A DNA stretch of 64,000 nt from the IMG/VR virus record IMGVR_UViG_3300031841_003798, positions 1-64,000 of that record; one strand, written 5' to 3'. Shown piece by piece: positions 45,778 to 54,467 of this stretch; the first letter of the stretch is position 1; each line of letters begins with the position of its first letter. The position numbers were made by a program, and so were the translations under genes. This stretch comes from a virus. The notes under the pieces are model-generated. The model made no database searches. It saw nothing but the letters and a program-made list of their open reading frames with translations, and was not told the origin of the DNA.

Positions 45778-47971
45778 GTTGCTGAGGGTTTAAAAGGTTA
45801 TGTAAGTAATCTCTGGAGTCATCTGAATTGACAACGGTGTCAAGTGCTTGACCTAACACCCTGCCACATGTAGTTCTGTTCATAATCTTACGTGCATTTC
45901 TGCATTGCGCCTTAATTTTCTTCTCACTAAATACCTGTCCATCAATAGTAACTTGATCGTCAGAGCACCAATCTCGGTATTTTAAGTCATGAAAACAAAC
46001 GAGTTTCTTACGTCCTTCTTCATGCATAACAAACCAATCGTGGTTACACGCTAACATCAACTTGTAAATAGCTCGATCTGTGTGCCGTTGAAATTCATTG
46101 GCACGCTTGATCTTAGCTGCAAGAATAGACTGTCGAGACCGACGATCATGTAGCTTCTGCAAGTGTTCTTCAGTCCAACAATGTGCACCTGCTTTTTGCA
46201 AGCGTTTAAAGTTGCCATCGGATACTATAAGAATGGTAACAGGTTGTACATACTCTGGCTCAAACGGAAACTGCTTAACAAACCGGTTCTGCATAACAAC
46301 AACACCAGGTTTCTTGATGTCTTTTACAGCCCACTCCTCTCGGTGACGATTACCGGTAGGTTGGTGAACCTTAACAGGCATCACTTCTTTGAGCATTTCT
46401 GCAGTCCACTTGCCGGTACGACCTGCGCCCCTGCGAGCTTTCATAGCTTCTTTACGCGCTTCAAGCCATTCAGCAGGAGGTTGAATATCCTTGTACCTAA
46501 CGCAGTGGTCAGTAACCCATTGCATAACGCTCTCAAGCACAAAGTCTGTAGCTTGCGCCACCATCTTCTGTTGATCATCAGTAGTATGTAAGTTTAGATC
46601 GCGGCGCCATACCTCTCGAATGAAAAAGCTAGGGTCGCGAGTGATACTTAGTACTGCTGCCTGTTCAGATGACTGATGCACTTCTGTATAGTATTCTTTC
46701 CAAACACCGGACAGTTGTGTATCAGAACTCTTGACTACAACAGTGTAGTTCTCGTAGCCATCACCTAAGACCAAGTCACGAATCATACTAATAACATTAG
46801 GTGACCGCCATTTGCCGGTATTGGTATGATACCGAGCAGAAACAGTGCACATCTGGTTCATTAGCATATTAAACCGGTCAAGCGATAATGCTTTAGGCCA
46901 TCCTTCCGCAACAGTCTTAACAGAAAAGTGCCGCTGCATAGCGCTATGACTACGTCCAAGTTTAACGGAGTGATTAGTGCCTGGGTAGACAACTACGCGA
47001 CCTCCAAGCTTACAGATTTGGCGCAAGTCTTTGGTGGGACTAGCTTGATCTGTACACCACTGTTCAGCCATGGCCGTAACATCGCAGTGCCTGTTGCGAA
47101 TCAACACTTTAGCATCGTCATTCAATTCGATACCTTCGCGAGACAAAGTTGGACTCAGCTCGCCAATATTGAATTTCAAAACATAATTACGATATTCACC
47201 GTAGTCTTCTCCTGGAATCTTGTATAGTACATCACCCAGTGAGATCATAGTACCATCGTGCTCAAGTAAACGGTTATCGTCTTCCTCGATCAGCAGGATA
47301 TTACCCAAATCAAGTACCTTAGGAATCTCGAACTCATGTTTAGCAGGTATATTAAACACGATACGATCAGCAAGAAGAATGAGCTGCTCCTTACAAGCTT
47401 GAACAAATCTTCGTTCGTCCTCCGCAGTGTTGATCGGAATCTTAATGATGGTACCACTCTCTGCGTATTCACAGTTCCGCTCGGAAACAAGCGTGCACGT
47501 GCGTTCTGCAGAGCTCTTCTCCATGAGGTAACTACGACGGATCCCGTCGACGAAAGTAATTACTTCAAATACAGGAGTATAAGCAAAGGGACTCTTAGCG
47601 CCGATGCCGAAACCACCGATCTGCTCGTTGGTGTCCCGTTTGGTAGAGGCGAAGTACTGCGTGAAAATGTTCTCAATGCGTTCTGGAGATATGCCTGGAC
47701 CCGAGTCCTGCACCGTCAGATAGCCTACTTGGTCGCTCATCGTCGGTTTTTCTTCGATGGTTACTACGACTTTGTTAGTGGAACTAGATTCTTTATTCGC
47801 GTCTATAGCATTAGATACGACCTCTCGAACGATCGAGCCGTATTTATCCTGGTATACAGAGTTTGACATCAACTCTGCAAGATGTTGGGCCGCGTCTGCA
47901 GCGAACCCCATGGTCATTTTCTTGCCTTGGACAGTTGACTCGTACTGTCTATTGCTGTGTTTTAGTTTCAT
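45770..47971 (-). CDS. rIIA: rIIA-like protein (GHKL ATPase)
   Basis: A 733-residue protein, close to T4 rIIA (725). It has the GHKL ATP-binding elements: the N-box helix REVVSNAIDAN at 49-59 with E50, N54 and D57; DSGPGIS at 89-95 (G1 box); and GGFGIGAKSPFA at 119-130 (G2 box). The C-terminal 350 residues are helical and basic without a known domain. Role in infection: membrane-associated protein of unclear mechanism that acts with rIIB, possibly against exclusion systems. It starts in an ATGA overlap with the NinB-like gene and its end overlaps rIIB, so the pair is translationally coupled. Confidence 0.85.
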   Translation of the reverse strand: MKLKHSNRQYESTVQGKKMTMGFAADAAQHLAELMSNSVYQDKYGSIVREVVSNAIDANKESSSTNKVVVTIEEKPTMSDQVGYLTVQDSGPGISPERIENIFTQYFASTKRDTNEQIGGFGIGAKSPFAYTPVFEVITFVDGIRRSYLMEKSSAERTCTLVSERNCEYAESGTIIKIPINTAEDERRFVQACKEQLILLADRIVFNIPAKHEFEIPKVLDLGNILLIEEDDNRLLEHDGTMISLGDVLYKIPGEDYGEYRNYVLKFNIGELSPTLSREGIELNDDAKVLIRNRHCDVTAMAEQWCTDQASPTKDLRQICKLGGRVVVYPGTNHSVKLGRSHSAMQRHFSVKTVAEGWPKALSLDRFNMLMNQMCTVSARYHTNTGKWRSPNVISMIRDLVLGDGYENYTVVVKSSDTQLSGVWKEYYTEVHQSSEQAAVLSITRDPSFFIREVWRRDLNLHTTDDQQKMVAQATDFVLESVMQWVTDHCVRYKDIQPPAEWLEARKEAMKARRGAGRTGKWTAEMLKEVMPVKVHQPTGNRHREEWAVKDIKKPGVVVMQNRFVKQFPFEPEYVQPVTILIVSDGNFKRLQKAGAHCWTEEHLQKLHDRRSRQSILAAKIKRANEFQRHTDRAIYKLMLACNHDWFVMHEEGRKKLVCFHDLKYRDWCSDDQVTIDGQVFSEKKIKAQCRNARKIMNRTTCGRVLGQALDTVVNSDDSRDYLHNLLNPQQHG

Positions 47972-48336
47972 AATTCATATTGTAATTGTGGATCTGGAAT
48001 CTCTGTGTTCATATACTCTGCTGCCCACTGTCGAATGTTCTCGATGTAGGTGCTGAATCTCTCTTTGGTCATCTCTGTAGTAGACATAATCTTCATGCCC
48101 AATACGACACCGTCTGACTGGATAGAGTCGGTCAGTGCAAAGTTGGCTTTGAGCCAGTTGTGCGTGTCGGTATAGGTAAGCGGGGCTGGGAGGGCACCGT
48201 CGATGATAGTGCTACGGTCCCACCCATGGTCAGTCAAAGTTGAGCAGACGATTGGAACTACGATCTTCCAATAGAATCTGTTCTGGGCTGAAGTGCGCTT
48301 TGTAGCTGGGGTGAGTTCGGAGTTCTTCTCGGTCAT
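47968..48336 (-). CDS. NinB-like recombination protein
   Basis: The frame is open further upstream (to an ATG at 48432), but the ATG at 48336 places the conserved RTSAQNRFYWKIVVPIV segment at the usual N-terminal distance, so I use it; the product is about 122 residues. The rest, HGWD..., HNWLKANFAL and the STTEMTKERFSTYIENIRQW segment with IPDP near the end, matches a NinB-like family common in Bacteroidetes phages. Lambda NinB binds single-stranded DNA and assists recombination. The gene overlaps the RusA-like gene by about 107 bases in another frame, an unusually long overlap. Confidence 0.65.
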   Translation of the reverse strand: MTEKNSELTPATKRTSAQNRFYWKIVVPIVCSTLTDHGWDRSTIIDGALPAPLTYTDTHNWLKANFALTDSIQSDGVVLGMKIMSTTEMTKERFSTYIENIRQWAAEYMNTEIPDPQLQYEL

Positions 48337-48877
48337 CTTTTGTAATTCTATAAACGAGTTTGCGGTCCTCCAACCTCTCCACTGGGTGGTAGGAAAAGGC
48401 TGGAGCTTTAGTGATGTAGAAAATGTTGTCATCAGGTATGATATGCTGCGACACCAATGCGTCTTGGAAGCATTTGTGGTAGATCCACTGATTGTCCAAG
48501 TCCCAGTTCATGGCGCCGGGTATTGTGTATAACTCTGCTTCAATAGCTATAGGAAAATCGCATAATGGGTTACATTTGCGGAGAGCGTGTTCAAAGTGCT
48601 CTTTTAGCACAGACACGATCTTACTCCTCAGGTGAGGAGGCATATTACCACTATACAATTCCTGGCCGTTAATCTTCTTGATTCTCGGCTTGTTGATCGA
48701 TGCGGGGTTAGCGATAAGCGGCTTACCGTCTGCACCGAGTAACCTATTCTTACTGTCGTAGTTCTTGAACTTCTGGTACTTCTTAGGGATCTTACCACCC
48801 TTAGTGTAGTACTTAGCTCTACGACCTTTTGTGAGTTGGACGTGCGTTAAGTAATTAGGAATCTCGATTTCAACCAT
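48230..48877 (-). CDS. RusA-like Holliday junction resolvase
   Basis: The ATG at 48877 overlaps the primase stop and gives a 215-residue product, MVEIEIPNYL...; an earlier in-frame ATG at 48925 would run far into the primase gene. The segment WDLDNQWIYHKCFQDALVSQ followed by HIIPDDNIFYI matches the RusA core D-x-DN-x-x-K...DAL...DD with the metal-binding acids. The N-terminal half is basic (RRAKYYTKGGKIPKKYQK) and may hold DNA. Expected role: cutting four-way junctions before packaging or during replication. It is longer than E. coli RusA (120), with the extra residues at the N-terminus. Confidence 0.7.
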   Translation of the reverse strand: MVEIEIPNYLTHVQLTKGRRAKYYTKGGKIPKKYQKFKNYDSKNRLLGADGKPLIANPASINKPRIKKINGQELYSGNMPPHLRSKIVSVLKEHFEHALRKCNPLCDFPIAIEAELYTIPGAMNWDLDNQWIYHKCFQDALVSQHIIPDDNIFYITKAPAFSYHPVERLEDRKLVYRITKDDREELRTHPSYKAHFSPEQILLEDRSSNRLLNFD

Positions 48878-49841
48878 TACGTAGTTTGTTGATCCATTGC
48901 TCGCAGTGATATGGCGAGGCGGCATAGAGGTCGGATAAATCCTTGGCTCCTTCTACGAAGGCATACTTCCATCCATACTGCTTGCGCCACTTGTTTGCGA
49001 ATCGTACTCCGGTATAGTCGTAGTCGTAAACAATAACAATACGCTTGAACCGGTTCTTCCAATCTAGGACATCCTCGTCATTAAACCTGAAGCTCTCGCT
49101 CTGTGGTGCAATAGCGGGGATACCATAGTCATGGAACAGCATTACGTCTTTCATACTCTTAGTCACCACGAGTAAGTCACCTGACTCGGGTAGCTGGTCT
49201 AGTCCTTGTATGGCATCTGTATTCTGGATGAATCGGTTGCCGGTGGAGAGAGGAAAGTAGAGTTTGAATCGGTTGTCACCGAAGCAGTAAGCAAAGCCTG
49301 GCTCGCTGGCCTTGTGTCGATAGACAGTCACGCCGTTGACTCGAGCTTGTTCTAGCTGTACCACTCGGTACTTGCGTAGCGTAGGCATATCTACGCCGAC
49401 TTTGTCCCAGAAACGCATACCCTCAAACCACATACACCATTTACCGTTATCAGTAACCGGCACAATCTCAATCTCAGCATTACCTGTCTTAGACAAGAAT
49501 CGTTCTGTATTGAGATGCGAGTAGTCCTTAGGAATAAACGTACCGCCGTTAAGATTAAAGTCTTGGATCACCTGGCGTAGCGTACCACGAAAGTCTAGGT
49601 TCAACACCATAGCGGCGACATCAAAGCAATCTAGACTTTCGGCTTTGCTAAAATCACGGAAGTATAGCTTGCCGCCCTTACTGTAGAAAAAGGCACACGA
49701 AGGATTGTTGTCTTCGCGTAAGGGGGATCTAAACTTTTCTTTGCACTGCACGGGTACGTTGAGATAGTACTCCATGATCTGCTCCTGCGGGATACGTTCT
49801 AGTACATAGTCCCTGTTCTGCTGAGGTCTGATTTCATACAT
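48870..49841 (-). CDS. DNA primase (TOPRIM domain)
   Basis: A 323-residue protein. The N-terminal part has FRSPLREDNNPSCAFF at about 37-52 and YFRDFSKAESLDCFDV at 60-74, a form of the primase N-terminal domain in which the zinc-binding residues are largely lost. The TOPRIM domain covers about 223-305: LLVVTKSMKDVMLFHDYGIP, IVIVYDYDYTGVRFA with the DxDxxG acids at 273-278, and GAKDLSDLY. This compact type is common in Bacteroidetes phages. Role: primer synthesis for the DnaB-type helicase encoded in the same arm. The start shares a base with the upstream stop (TAATG). Confidence 0.8.
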   Translation of the reverse strand: MYEIRPQQNRDYVLERIPQEQIMEYYLNVPVQCKEKFRSPLREDNNPSCAFFYSKGGKLYFRDFSKAESLDCFDVAAMVLNLDFRGTLRQVIQDFNLNGGTFIPKDYSHLNTERFLSKTGNAEIEIVPVTDNGKWCMWFEGMRFWDKVGVDMPTLRKYRVVQLEQARVNGVTVYRHKASEPGFAYCFGDNRFKLYFPLSTGNRFIQNTDAIQGLDQLPESGDLLVVTKSMKDVMLFHDYGIPAIAPQSESFRFNDEDVLDWKNRFKRIVIVYDYDYTGVRFANKWRKQYGWKYAFVEGAKDLSDLYAASPYHCEQWINKLRNG

Positions 49842-50242
49842 TATGCAATCTGTGCTTTTACCATTGCCTCTTCTGGAGACATCTCTGCTAAGTAACGACG
49901 GAATGCCTTTGGGTCAATAAGCATCATGTCTACCTTCTTTAGCTTGTCGTCAGCTACTGTCTGATTGTGCAACTGCTGCATGTCAAGCTGAGCCATAATG
50001 CTTTCATAGGCGAGCCGTGTATCACCATTGTACTCACGCTTAATGTGATGCCAACGGTTGGCTAATGATTTAGCACTGCGCTCTACACCAAACTTCTTGG
50101 TTAATAGTTCTGCAATCTCGACAACCTTCGGGTTGAGATCAGACAAGAACCAACCTGCCGTATTACGTGAGAATGCTTCTTTCTTCTTGCACTCCTCTAG
50201 AAAGAATGCGTCTTGTTCTAAAGTAAATTTTTTGTATCCCAT
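49841..50242 (-). CDS. Myb/SANT-like DNA-binding protein
   Basis: The ATG near 50242 is preferred (MGYKKFTLEQDAFFLEECKK). A GTG further upstream lies inside a terminator hairpin and is unlikely. The product is about 133 residues. Its first 70 residues form three helices with spaced aromatics (FTLEQDAFF, WFLSDLNPKVVEIAELL, LANRWHHIKREY), a Myb/SANT-like layout used for DNA binding in phage regulators. The C-terminal half is helical. It is the first gene after a strong terminator on this strand and precedes the primase, so it may regulate or initiate replication. Homology is not certain. Confidence 0.55.
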   Translation of the reverse strand: MGYKKFTLEQDAFFLEECKKKEAFSRNTAGWFLSDLNPKVVEIAELLTKKFGVERSAKSLANRWHHIKREYNGDTRLAYESIMAQLDMQQLHNQTVADDKLKKVDMMLIDPKAFRRYLAEMSPEEAMVKAQIA

Positions 50243-50263
50243 AATATTTGAGTTAAAAGTAAA

Positions 50264-50283
50264 GGGGGCCCCGAAGGACCCCC
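50264..50283 (-). terminator. Rho-independent terminator with UUCG tetraloop
   Basis: On the minus strand: GGGGGTCC-TTCG-GGGCCCCC with one G-U wobble, an extra-stable cUUCGg loop, followed by TTTACTTTT. It ends the SSB-like transcript. Coordinates may be off by one. Confidence 0.85.
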
Positions 50284-50292
50284 TCACCTAAG

Positions 50293-50330
50293 GTTTCACG
50301 TTAGCGAAACTCCGATACACTTTTGGTGTA
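50293..50330 (-). other. Two small hairpins upstream of the UUCG terminator
   Basis: On the minus strand the 50-base stretch after the SSB-like stop contains TACAC-CAAAA-GTGTA (50316-50330) and GTTTCGC-TAAC-GTGAAAC (50293-50310, one G-U pair). Together with the terminator they make three hairpins in a row. The second needs a G-U pair, which exists only in the minus-strand RNA. They may form a structured 3' end or a small RNA. Confidence 0.45.
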
Positions 50331-50335
50331 ACGAA

Positions 50336-50977
50336 TCAGAAGACGAGCCCTTCATCCTCTTCCCGTGTGGGTGCGAGGGGTTCAGGTTCAGCAGGTGTAG
50401 GTGCGTCAAACATATTGTCTAAGTCGGATGCACCTGCAGCAGCTTTAGGTTCAATACGATCGTACTTCGGGTGAAACGTAATCGTATTGGGTGTGCTCAT
50501 CGGCTGGATGAAATCATTGATTGCCCGCTTAGGGAATCGAGTGTAGTCCTTGTTGTTCAAGATCAGCTTGATACGCACGGGCACATCCTTGTACTTGTCA
50601 CCCATGTTATCAATCACTGCTTGAGCAAACTCTGCCCACGTGCTACCCTTGACTTGGATATCACGAAGCGGCATGTAGCAACTCATGATGTGCTTGATGC
50701 GCTCGGTAGTATCGCGCATAGTAGCTTCAAGCAACTCACGGTAGTCTTGACCCCAAGCCTGAGCGTTTTGCTTTACTCGATCAGGTTCAATCTCCCATTC
50801 GTTGTGTGTGAACTGGCGTCCACCTTCGTCTACAAATTCAAACTTCAGCACGTGGCTGCCCGTGCCGTCAGCTTTGAACGGCTCGTATGCAACGCGAGTA
50901 AGTTGAACATTCTCGTTTGTGCCCGCAGGCATCGGGTTGTACCCCCGCTTCAGGGGTGTATTGTCAATTTCAAACAT
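50336..50977 (-). CDS. SSB-like single-stranded DNA-binding protein
   Basis: A 213-residue protein. Residues 1-150 are beta-rich with helices (VLKFEFVDEGGRQFTHNEWE, IRIKLILNNKDYTRFPK), fitting a phage OB-fold domain. The C-terminus, from about 165, is disordered and Ala/Pro/Glu-rich and ends TREEDEGLVF, i.e. acidic with a terminal Phe. That is the hallmark by which SSB proteins recruit replication partners. It lies directly downstream of the Sak4-like ATPase and DnaB-type helicase in one operon. The fold assignment is by inference, as primary similarity to known SSBs is weak. Confidence 0.6.
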   Translation of the reverse strand: MFEIDNTPLKRGYNPMPAGTNENVQLTRVAYEPFKADGTGSHVLKFEFVDEGGRQFTHNEWEIEPDRVKQNAQAWGQDYRELLEATMRDTTERIKHIMSCYMPLRDIQVKGSTWAEFAQAVIDNMGDKYKDVPVRIKLILNNKDYTRFPKRAINDFIQPMSTPNTITFHPKYDRIEPKAAAGASDLDNMFDAPTPAEPEPLAPTREEDEGLVF

Positions 50978-50979
50978 GT

Positions 50980-51651
50980 TTAATCAATAAAGATATTGTT
51001 CCATTTAAAGTCTAGGATCTGATCTGCAAGGTGAGGACAGCGACTGCCGGTCTGACTATTGTCGCTACCTGACTTAAAAGAAATCTTTAGATCGCCACCT
51101 TCTCGGAATACAAATCCGATCGCGTCGGCAGCGCTCATCAACTCGTTCTTCAGTTTGCCTGTAAGGTTTAACTCGTTCATGTCGATTACCTTGTTGTGGT
51201 CTTCGTCAACCACTGTACTTCTCTTAGTGTGTCCCACAACGATGATACCTTTCTCTGCAAACTCTTGCAGTTTCAGGATGGCTTTAACAACGGCTTCGCG
51301 TACAAGTGCAAAGCCCTTACCGTATTCCATATCACCAATTGTAGCCACACCGTTTTGCTTGCATACATATTGTTCAATCCAGCTAGCCAGATTGTCGACT
51401 GTATCTAACGCTATATACTCGTAACGGTTTTCACTTTTAGCCAAGGTCTGACTCAGCGCTGTGTACTCCGTTAGACTATTTACATGCACCTTCATGGCGT
51501 CGACGTATGCCGTACCATTCTCGGTGTCAATAATCAGGCAGTTGTCAAGCTCTGCAATCGTGCTTGTCTTCCCTGCCTTCGGTGCTCCATAAATTAAGAG
51601 ATACCCGGGGTCTTTCTTCGTTGCCGGGGTTTTGCTAGTAGGTAGTTCCAT
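50980..51651 (-). CDS. Sak4-like RecA-type ATPase
   Basis: A 223-residue P-loop protein. Walker A is GAPKAGKT at 22-29 and Walker B is IALD at 80-83. IIVVGHTKRS acts as the next strand with a polar residue at its end. The compact RecA-like core without extra DNA-binding domains fits the Sak4/AAA_24 group of phage recombinases that act with SSB to promote annealing or strand exchange. The adjacent SSB-like gene supports this pairing. It starts one base from the DnaB-like gene's stop, within one operon. Confidence 0.75.
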   Translation of the reverse strand: MELPTSKTPATKKDPGYLLIYGAPKAGKTSTIAELDNCLIIDTENGTAYVDAMKVHVNSLTEYTALSQTLAKSENRYEYIALDTVDNLASWIEQYVCKQNGVATIGDMEYGKGFALVREAVVKAILKLQEFAEKGIIVVGHTKRSTVVDEDHNKVIDMNELNLTGKLKNELMSAADAIGFVFREGGDLKISFKSGSDNSQTGSRCPHLADQILDFKWNNIFID

Positions 51652-52614
51652 TTAAGTATTGATTCTGTTGTCTTGCCATTCTAAGATTCTACCCTCATCA
51701 AGATGAGAGATAAGCCGCACATAACCCTGGGTTCCGTGTCGGTTCTTAAGTATGTGTAAAGCTACCAAATTCCTGCCGTTCTCAGTGATGGTAGGGACGT
51801 GGTGTTTTCCATATACTTCCAACCCTAGCAATGCAGGTTGGTGGACAACCAAGCATACATCGGTAGCATGGTACAGTTGCTTTGAACCGTGTATGTCGGT
51901 CTTGGTTGGAAAGTGCAGAGAGGCTGCACCAGGATCACGACGAATAGAACTTTCGATCTTGTCGTTCAACTGGCACAATAAAATGTTCATCGTGTTGAAC
52001 TCCTTACGGATTTGGATAAACATCTTGCCTAACTCTGCTAATGTTTGTACTTCATTCTCTCCGGGGAGAGGCTGAACAAGTAGGACGTGGTCCAGGGTGA
52101 CTACCAGGTTGTCATCTGGAAACCGTGCCTTCATCTTCTTGATCGTATTGTAAATATCGATTCGAGTACCGGGGGTCTCGCAGAAGTAGATAGGCTCAGT
52201 CTTGACCTTGTCTAAGTGTTGTTTGATTTGAGAGTACTGCTGAGGATCTAATGGTTTATCTGCACTAAGTAAATCTCTATACCCAATCCGTGTAGATGAG
52301 CTAAGTCTACGTAGGATTTCTACGCTTGCGCTCATCTCAAAACAGAAGTGTAACACCTTACAGGGGTGCTGTTGGGTGCGTGGGTTAATGAAGTCTTGTA
52401 GCAAGTTGTTGAGCATATAGCTCTTGCCGTGACCTGACGCGCCGCAAAGCATATAGGTCTGGCCGAACTCGAATCCGCCAAGTAAGTAGCGGTTTAGCAA
52501 ATCCCATTGCGTCTTAAGCATAACACGACTACCCGTCATAGACGAATAGATCTGTTGGTCTGCCTCACTGATCGAGGCTGCCATCTGACGAATAGGAAGG
52601 CTATCTGAGCTCAC
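51652..52614 (-). CDS. DnaB-type replicative helicase (ATPase domain)
   Basis: A 320-residue protein consisting mainly of the DnaB C-terminal RecA-like domain. Walker A is GASGHGKS at 58-65, FCFEMSASV at 90-98 carries the conserved glutamate strand, Walker B is VVTLDH at 171-176, and ILLCQLND with a later DIHGSKQLYHATDVCLVV matches the DnaB end motifs. The N-terminal primase-interaction domain of bacterial DnaB is missing. Role: ring helicase unwinding the fork with the primase at 48870. The gene upstream may be its loader. It overlaps that gene by 14 bases. Confidence 0.85.
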   Translation of the reverse strand: MSSDSLPIRQMAASISEADQQIYSSMTGSRVMLKTQWDLLNRYLLGGFEFGQTYMLCGASGHGKSYMLNNLLQDFINPRTQQHPCKVLHFCFEMSASVEILRRLSSSTRIGYRDLLSADKPLDPQQYSQIKQHLDKVKTEPIYFCETPGTRIDIYNTIKKMKARFPDDNLVVTLDHVLLVQPLPGENEVQTLAELGKMFIQIRKEFNTMNILLCQLNDKIESSIRRDPGAASLHFPTKTDIHGSKQLYHATDVCLVVHQPALLGLEVYGKHHVPTITENGRNLVALHILKNRHGTQGYVRLISHLDEGRILEWQDNRINT

Positions 52615-53164
52615 GGTCTGCTGGTAAATCTATCACACTACTAGTACTTCTCATCTCTGCAAGCGCCTCCCATTGGCGAGAGTTGAACCACTTTTCAATA
52701 CCCATAGATATCTTGCGGTTCTTGACAGCCCATGTAAGCTGCTCCATTACCTCGGGGTGCATCCCGCGCTTAACTACTTTAAGATAGTAGAGCTTTTCTA
52801 ACTCATCTAAGTCGCAGTTGCGTGCAGGAACTTGCTTGCCTTGAATGTATAGCCACTTAGGAAACGCGGCTACAAACTCTTCTGCGCAAGCCCAAGAGCA
52901 CTTCATAGCAAACATCTCCCGACACTTCTCTGTAAGTTCGAACTGATCTAGCTTATAAGCGCCAGCATCATTCCAGTTATACAGATAACCGCGGTCTATT
53001 ATGTCGTGAAGTTCTTCTTTGGGCAGCACGTTATCGCTAATATCCTTTATCATGTATATCAGCTTGTACTTCTTTTCGTACAGTATTGCCAGAAAAGCAT
53101 ACTGTGATGGAGTGAGCTTCGCTTTGTGTAGAAACTCAATCCAACGTTCTAGGTCTATAGTCAT
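52601..53164 (-). CDS. Winged-helix-like replication accessory protein (putative)
   Basis: A 187-residue protein. Residues 15-75 follow a winged-helix pattern: LTPSQYAFLAILYEKKY, a second helix, and RGYLYNWNDAGAYKLDQFEL as wing. This resembles MarR/DnaD-type domains. The rest is helical with a KWFNSRQWEALAEM segment. Lying between the SF2 helicase and the DnaB-type helicase, with overlaps on both sides, it could be a replication initiator or helicase loader. No Walker motif is present, so it is not a DnaC-type loader. Function is inference from fold and context. Confidence 0.5.
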   Translation of the reverse strand: MTIDLERWIEFLHKAKLTPSQYAFLAILYEKKYKLIYMIKDISDNVLPKEELHDIIDRGYLYNWNDAGAYKLDQFELTEKCREMFAMKCSWACAEEFVAAFPKWLYIQGKQVPARNCDLDELEKLYYLKVVKRGMHPEVMEQLTWAVKNRKISMGIEKWFNSRQWEALAEMRSTSSVIDLPADRELR

Positions 53165-54408
53165 TGGAAGAGGTCGAATGTTATCGCCTCTGGTTCGCCA
53201 ATGCCCGCCACTGTGTACAACAGGTCATCAACGCTCTTCAAGGCGATGGTGTTAACGGATGATTTCTGACGTGACCGTAGCCACTTTTCGTCTTGCGTGT
53301 CCTTTACGTAAAGGTTCACGATATAGCCTGTCTTTCCTTCTTGAAATCGGATAGCCCGACCGGTCCTCTGAATGTTCTGCCTCTCACTGGATGTACCGCT
53401 GCAGATTAACGCAAGCTCGACACCTGGTACGTCGAAACCTTCGTCCAATGCTTTAGCGGTGTTGATCACCCGTACATCTGACTTGTCATCTTCGAAGTTC
53501 TTCAGCGCGTTAGCACGCTGCCACTTCTGCATCTTACTGTTGTAGCTTGCTGACCATGGCGACGTCTGCCGTGTAAGCTCGTTAGCAAAGTCTACGCTTT
53601 CGCTAAACGTGATCGTCTTGAGGTCTAGCGCATCAATGATACGCTTAGCAGCTTCAAGCTTGGGAGGATAAGTATACAGAAACTTTTTGCGCGCTGCAAG
53701 GTTTCGGTTGAATTGTATAGCCCAAACTTTAACTGCTTCACTGCTAGTATGGTAGCGGCGTGCAATATTGTTGCATGCGTGAATGCTGGTTAAGCAATGC
53801 ATAGCAGTGTTAAAGTCGTGACCGAACTTAGAGAAGTAGTAGTTGAACTCATCGTTCATCTTCTTGTACTGCTTCTTGTAGTCATCGGTCATGACAAGCG
53901 GAACGTTGTATGTCTTGAAGTCGGAGACGTACCCTTCCTTTAGTGCTTCGGTTAGGCTGACTGTGTCAATCACCGGAGCATGATCGCGAATCAAGTAATC
54001 TTTACCATCCTTGCGCTCAAGGGTAGCGGTAAGTCCTAAGATCCAATCATAGGTGACTAGCTTGAAAATCTTGCTGAATACAGAGCTAGCGTAGTTATGA
54101 ATCTCATCAAGGATGAGGAGATCGCATTCGCGCTTACGCCGCACGCCCGTATTGATCACTACTACATCTACATTATGTAGGTGATGTTCTTCCACCTGCT
54201 TCTCCCATTGGAGCTTTAAGTGCTTGGTAGGAACAACAACCAAAGTGGTCTTGTCCGGATGCTGTTCGTTAGTCTTGGAAATGGCAAGGACTGCAGTGTA
54301 CGTCTTACCGAAGCCAGTACAAGCTTCTAACGTGCCCTTGCAGTCCTTGTCAACCCACTTGCGTAATATGCTTTTTTGTCTTGCAAGTCGTTTACTGTCT
54401 AGTGTCAT
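53161..54408 (-). CDS. Superfamily 2 DNA helicase (UvsW-like)
   Basis: A 415-residue helicase. Motif I is ACTGFGKT at 29-36, motif Ia includes VVVPTKHLKLQW at 57-68, motif II is DEIH at 101-104, motif III is TAT at 127-129, and motif VI is QRTGRAIR at 347-354. The first domain plus a full second RecA-like domain are present, but no N-terminal extension. This layout fits UvsW/RadD-type phage helicases that remodel forks, R-loops and recombination intermediates. It is the first replication gene after the dockerin-protein genes on this strand and overlaps the next gene by 4 bases. Confidence 0.85.
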   Translation of the reverse strand: MTLDSKRLARQKSILRKWVDKDCKGTLEACTGFGKTYTAVLAISKTNEQHPDKTTLVVVPTKHLKLQWEKQVEEHHLHNVDVVVINTGVRRKRECDLLILDEIHNYASSVFSKIFKLVTYDWILGLTATLERKDGKDYLIRDHAPVIDTVSLTEALKEGYVSDFKTYNVPLVMTDDYKKQYKKMNDEFNYYFSKFGHDFNTAMHCLTSIHACNNIARRYHTSSEAVKVWAIQFNRNLAARKKFLYTYPPKLEAAKRIIDALDLKTITFSESVDFANELTRQTSPWSASYNSKMQKWQRANALKNFEDDKSDVRVINTAKALDEGFDVPGVELALICSGTSSERQNIQRTGRAIRFQEGKTGYIVNLYVKDTQDEKWLRSRQKSSVNTIALKSVDDLLYTVAGIGEPEAITFDLFQ

Positions 54409-54437
54409 ATGTGTTTATTTAATTCATTACTTCTCTG

Positions 54438-54461
54438 TATGGTTTTCACTTTTAGACCATA
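54438..54461 (-). promoter_or_regulatory. Inverted repeat in the gap before the helicase gene
   Basis: The only real gap between the dockerin genes and the replication genes (59 bases, 54409-54467) contains TATGGT...ACCATA with a 12-base loop. There is no T-tract on the minus strand, so it is not a good terminator. It could be an operator or mRNA processing site. I see no clear Bacteroidetes-type promoter in the gap. Confidence 0.3.
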
Positions 54462-54467
54462 GCTAGA

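Noticed and set aside
47336-47866. 176-residue plus-strand ORF opposite the rIIA-like gene
   Set aside because: The opposite strand encodes intact GHKL ATPase motifs in the same interval, so this frame is a shadow.
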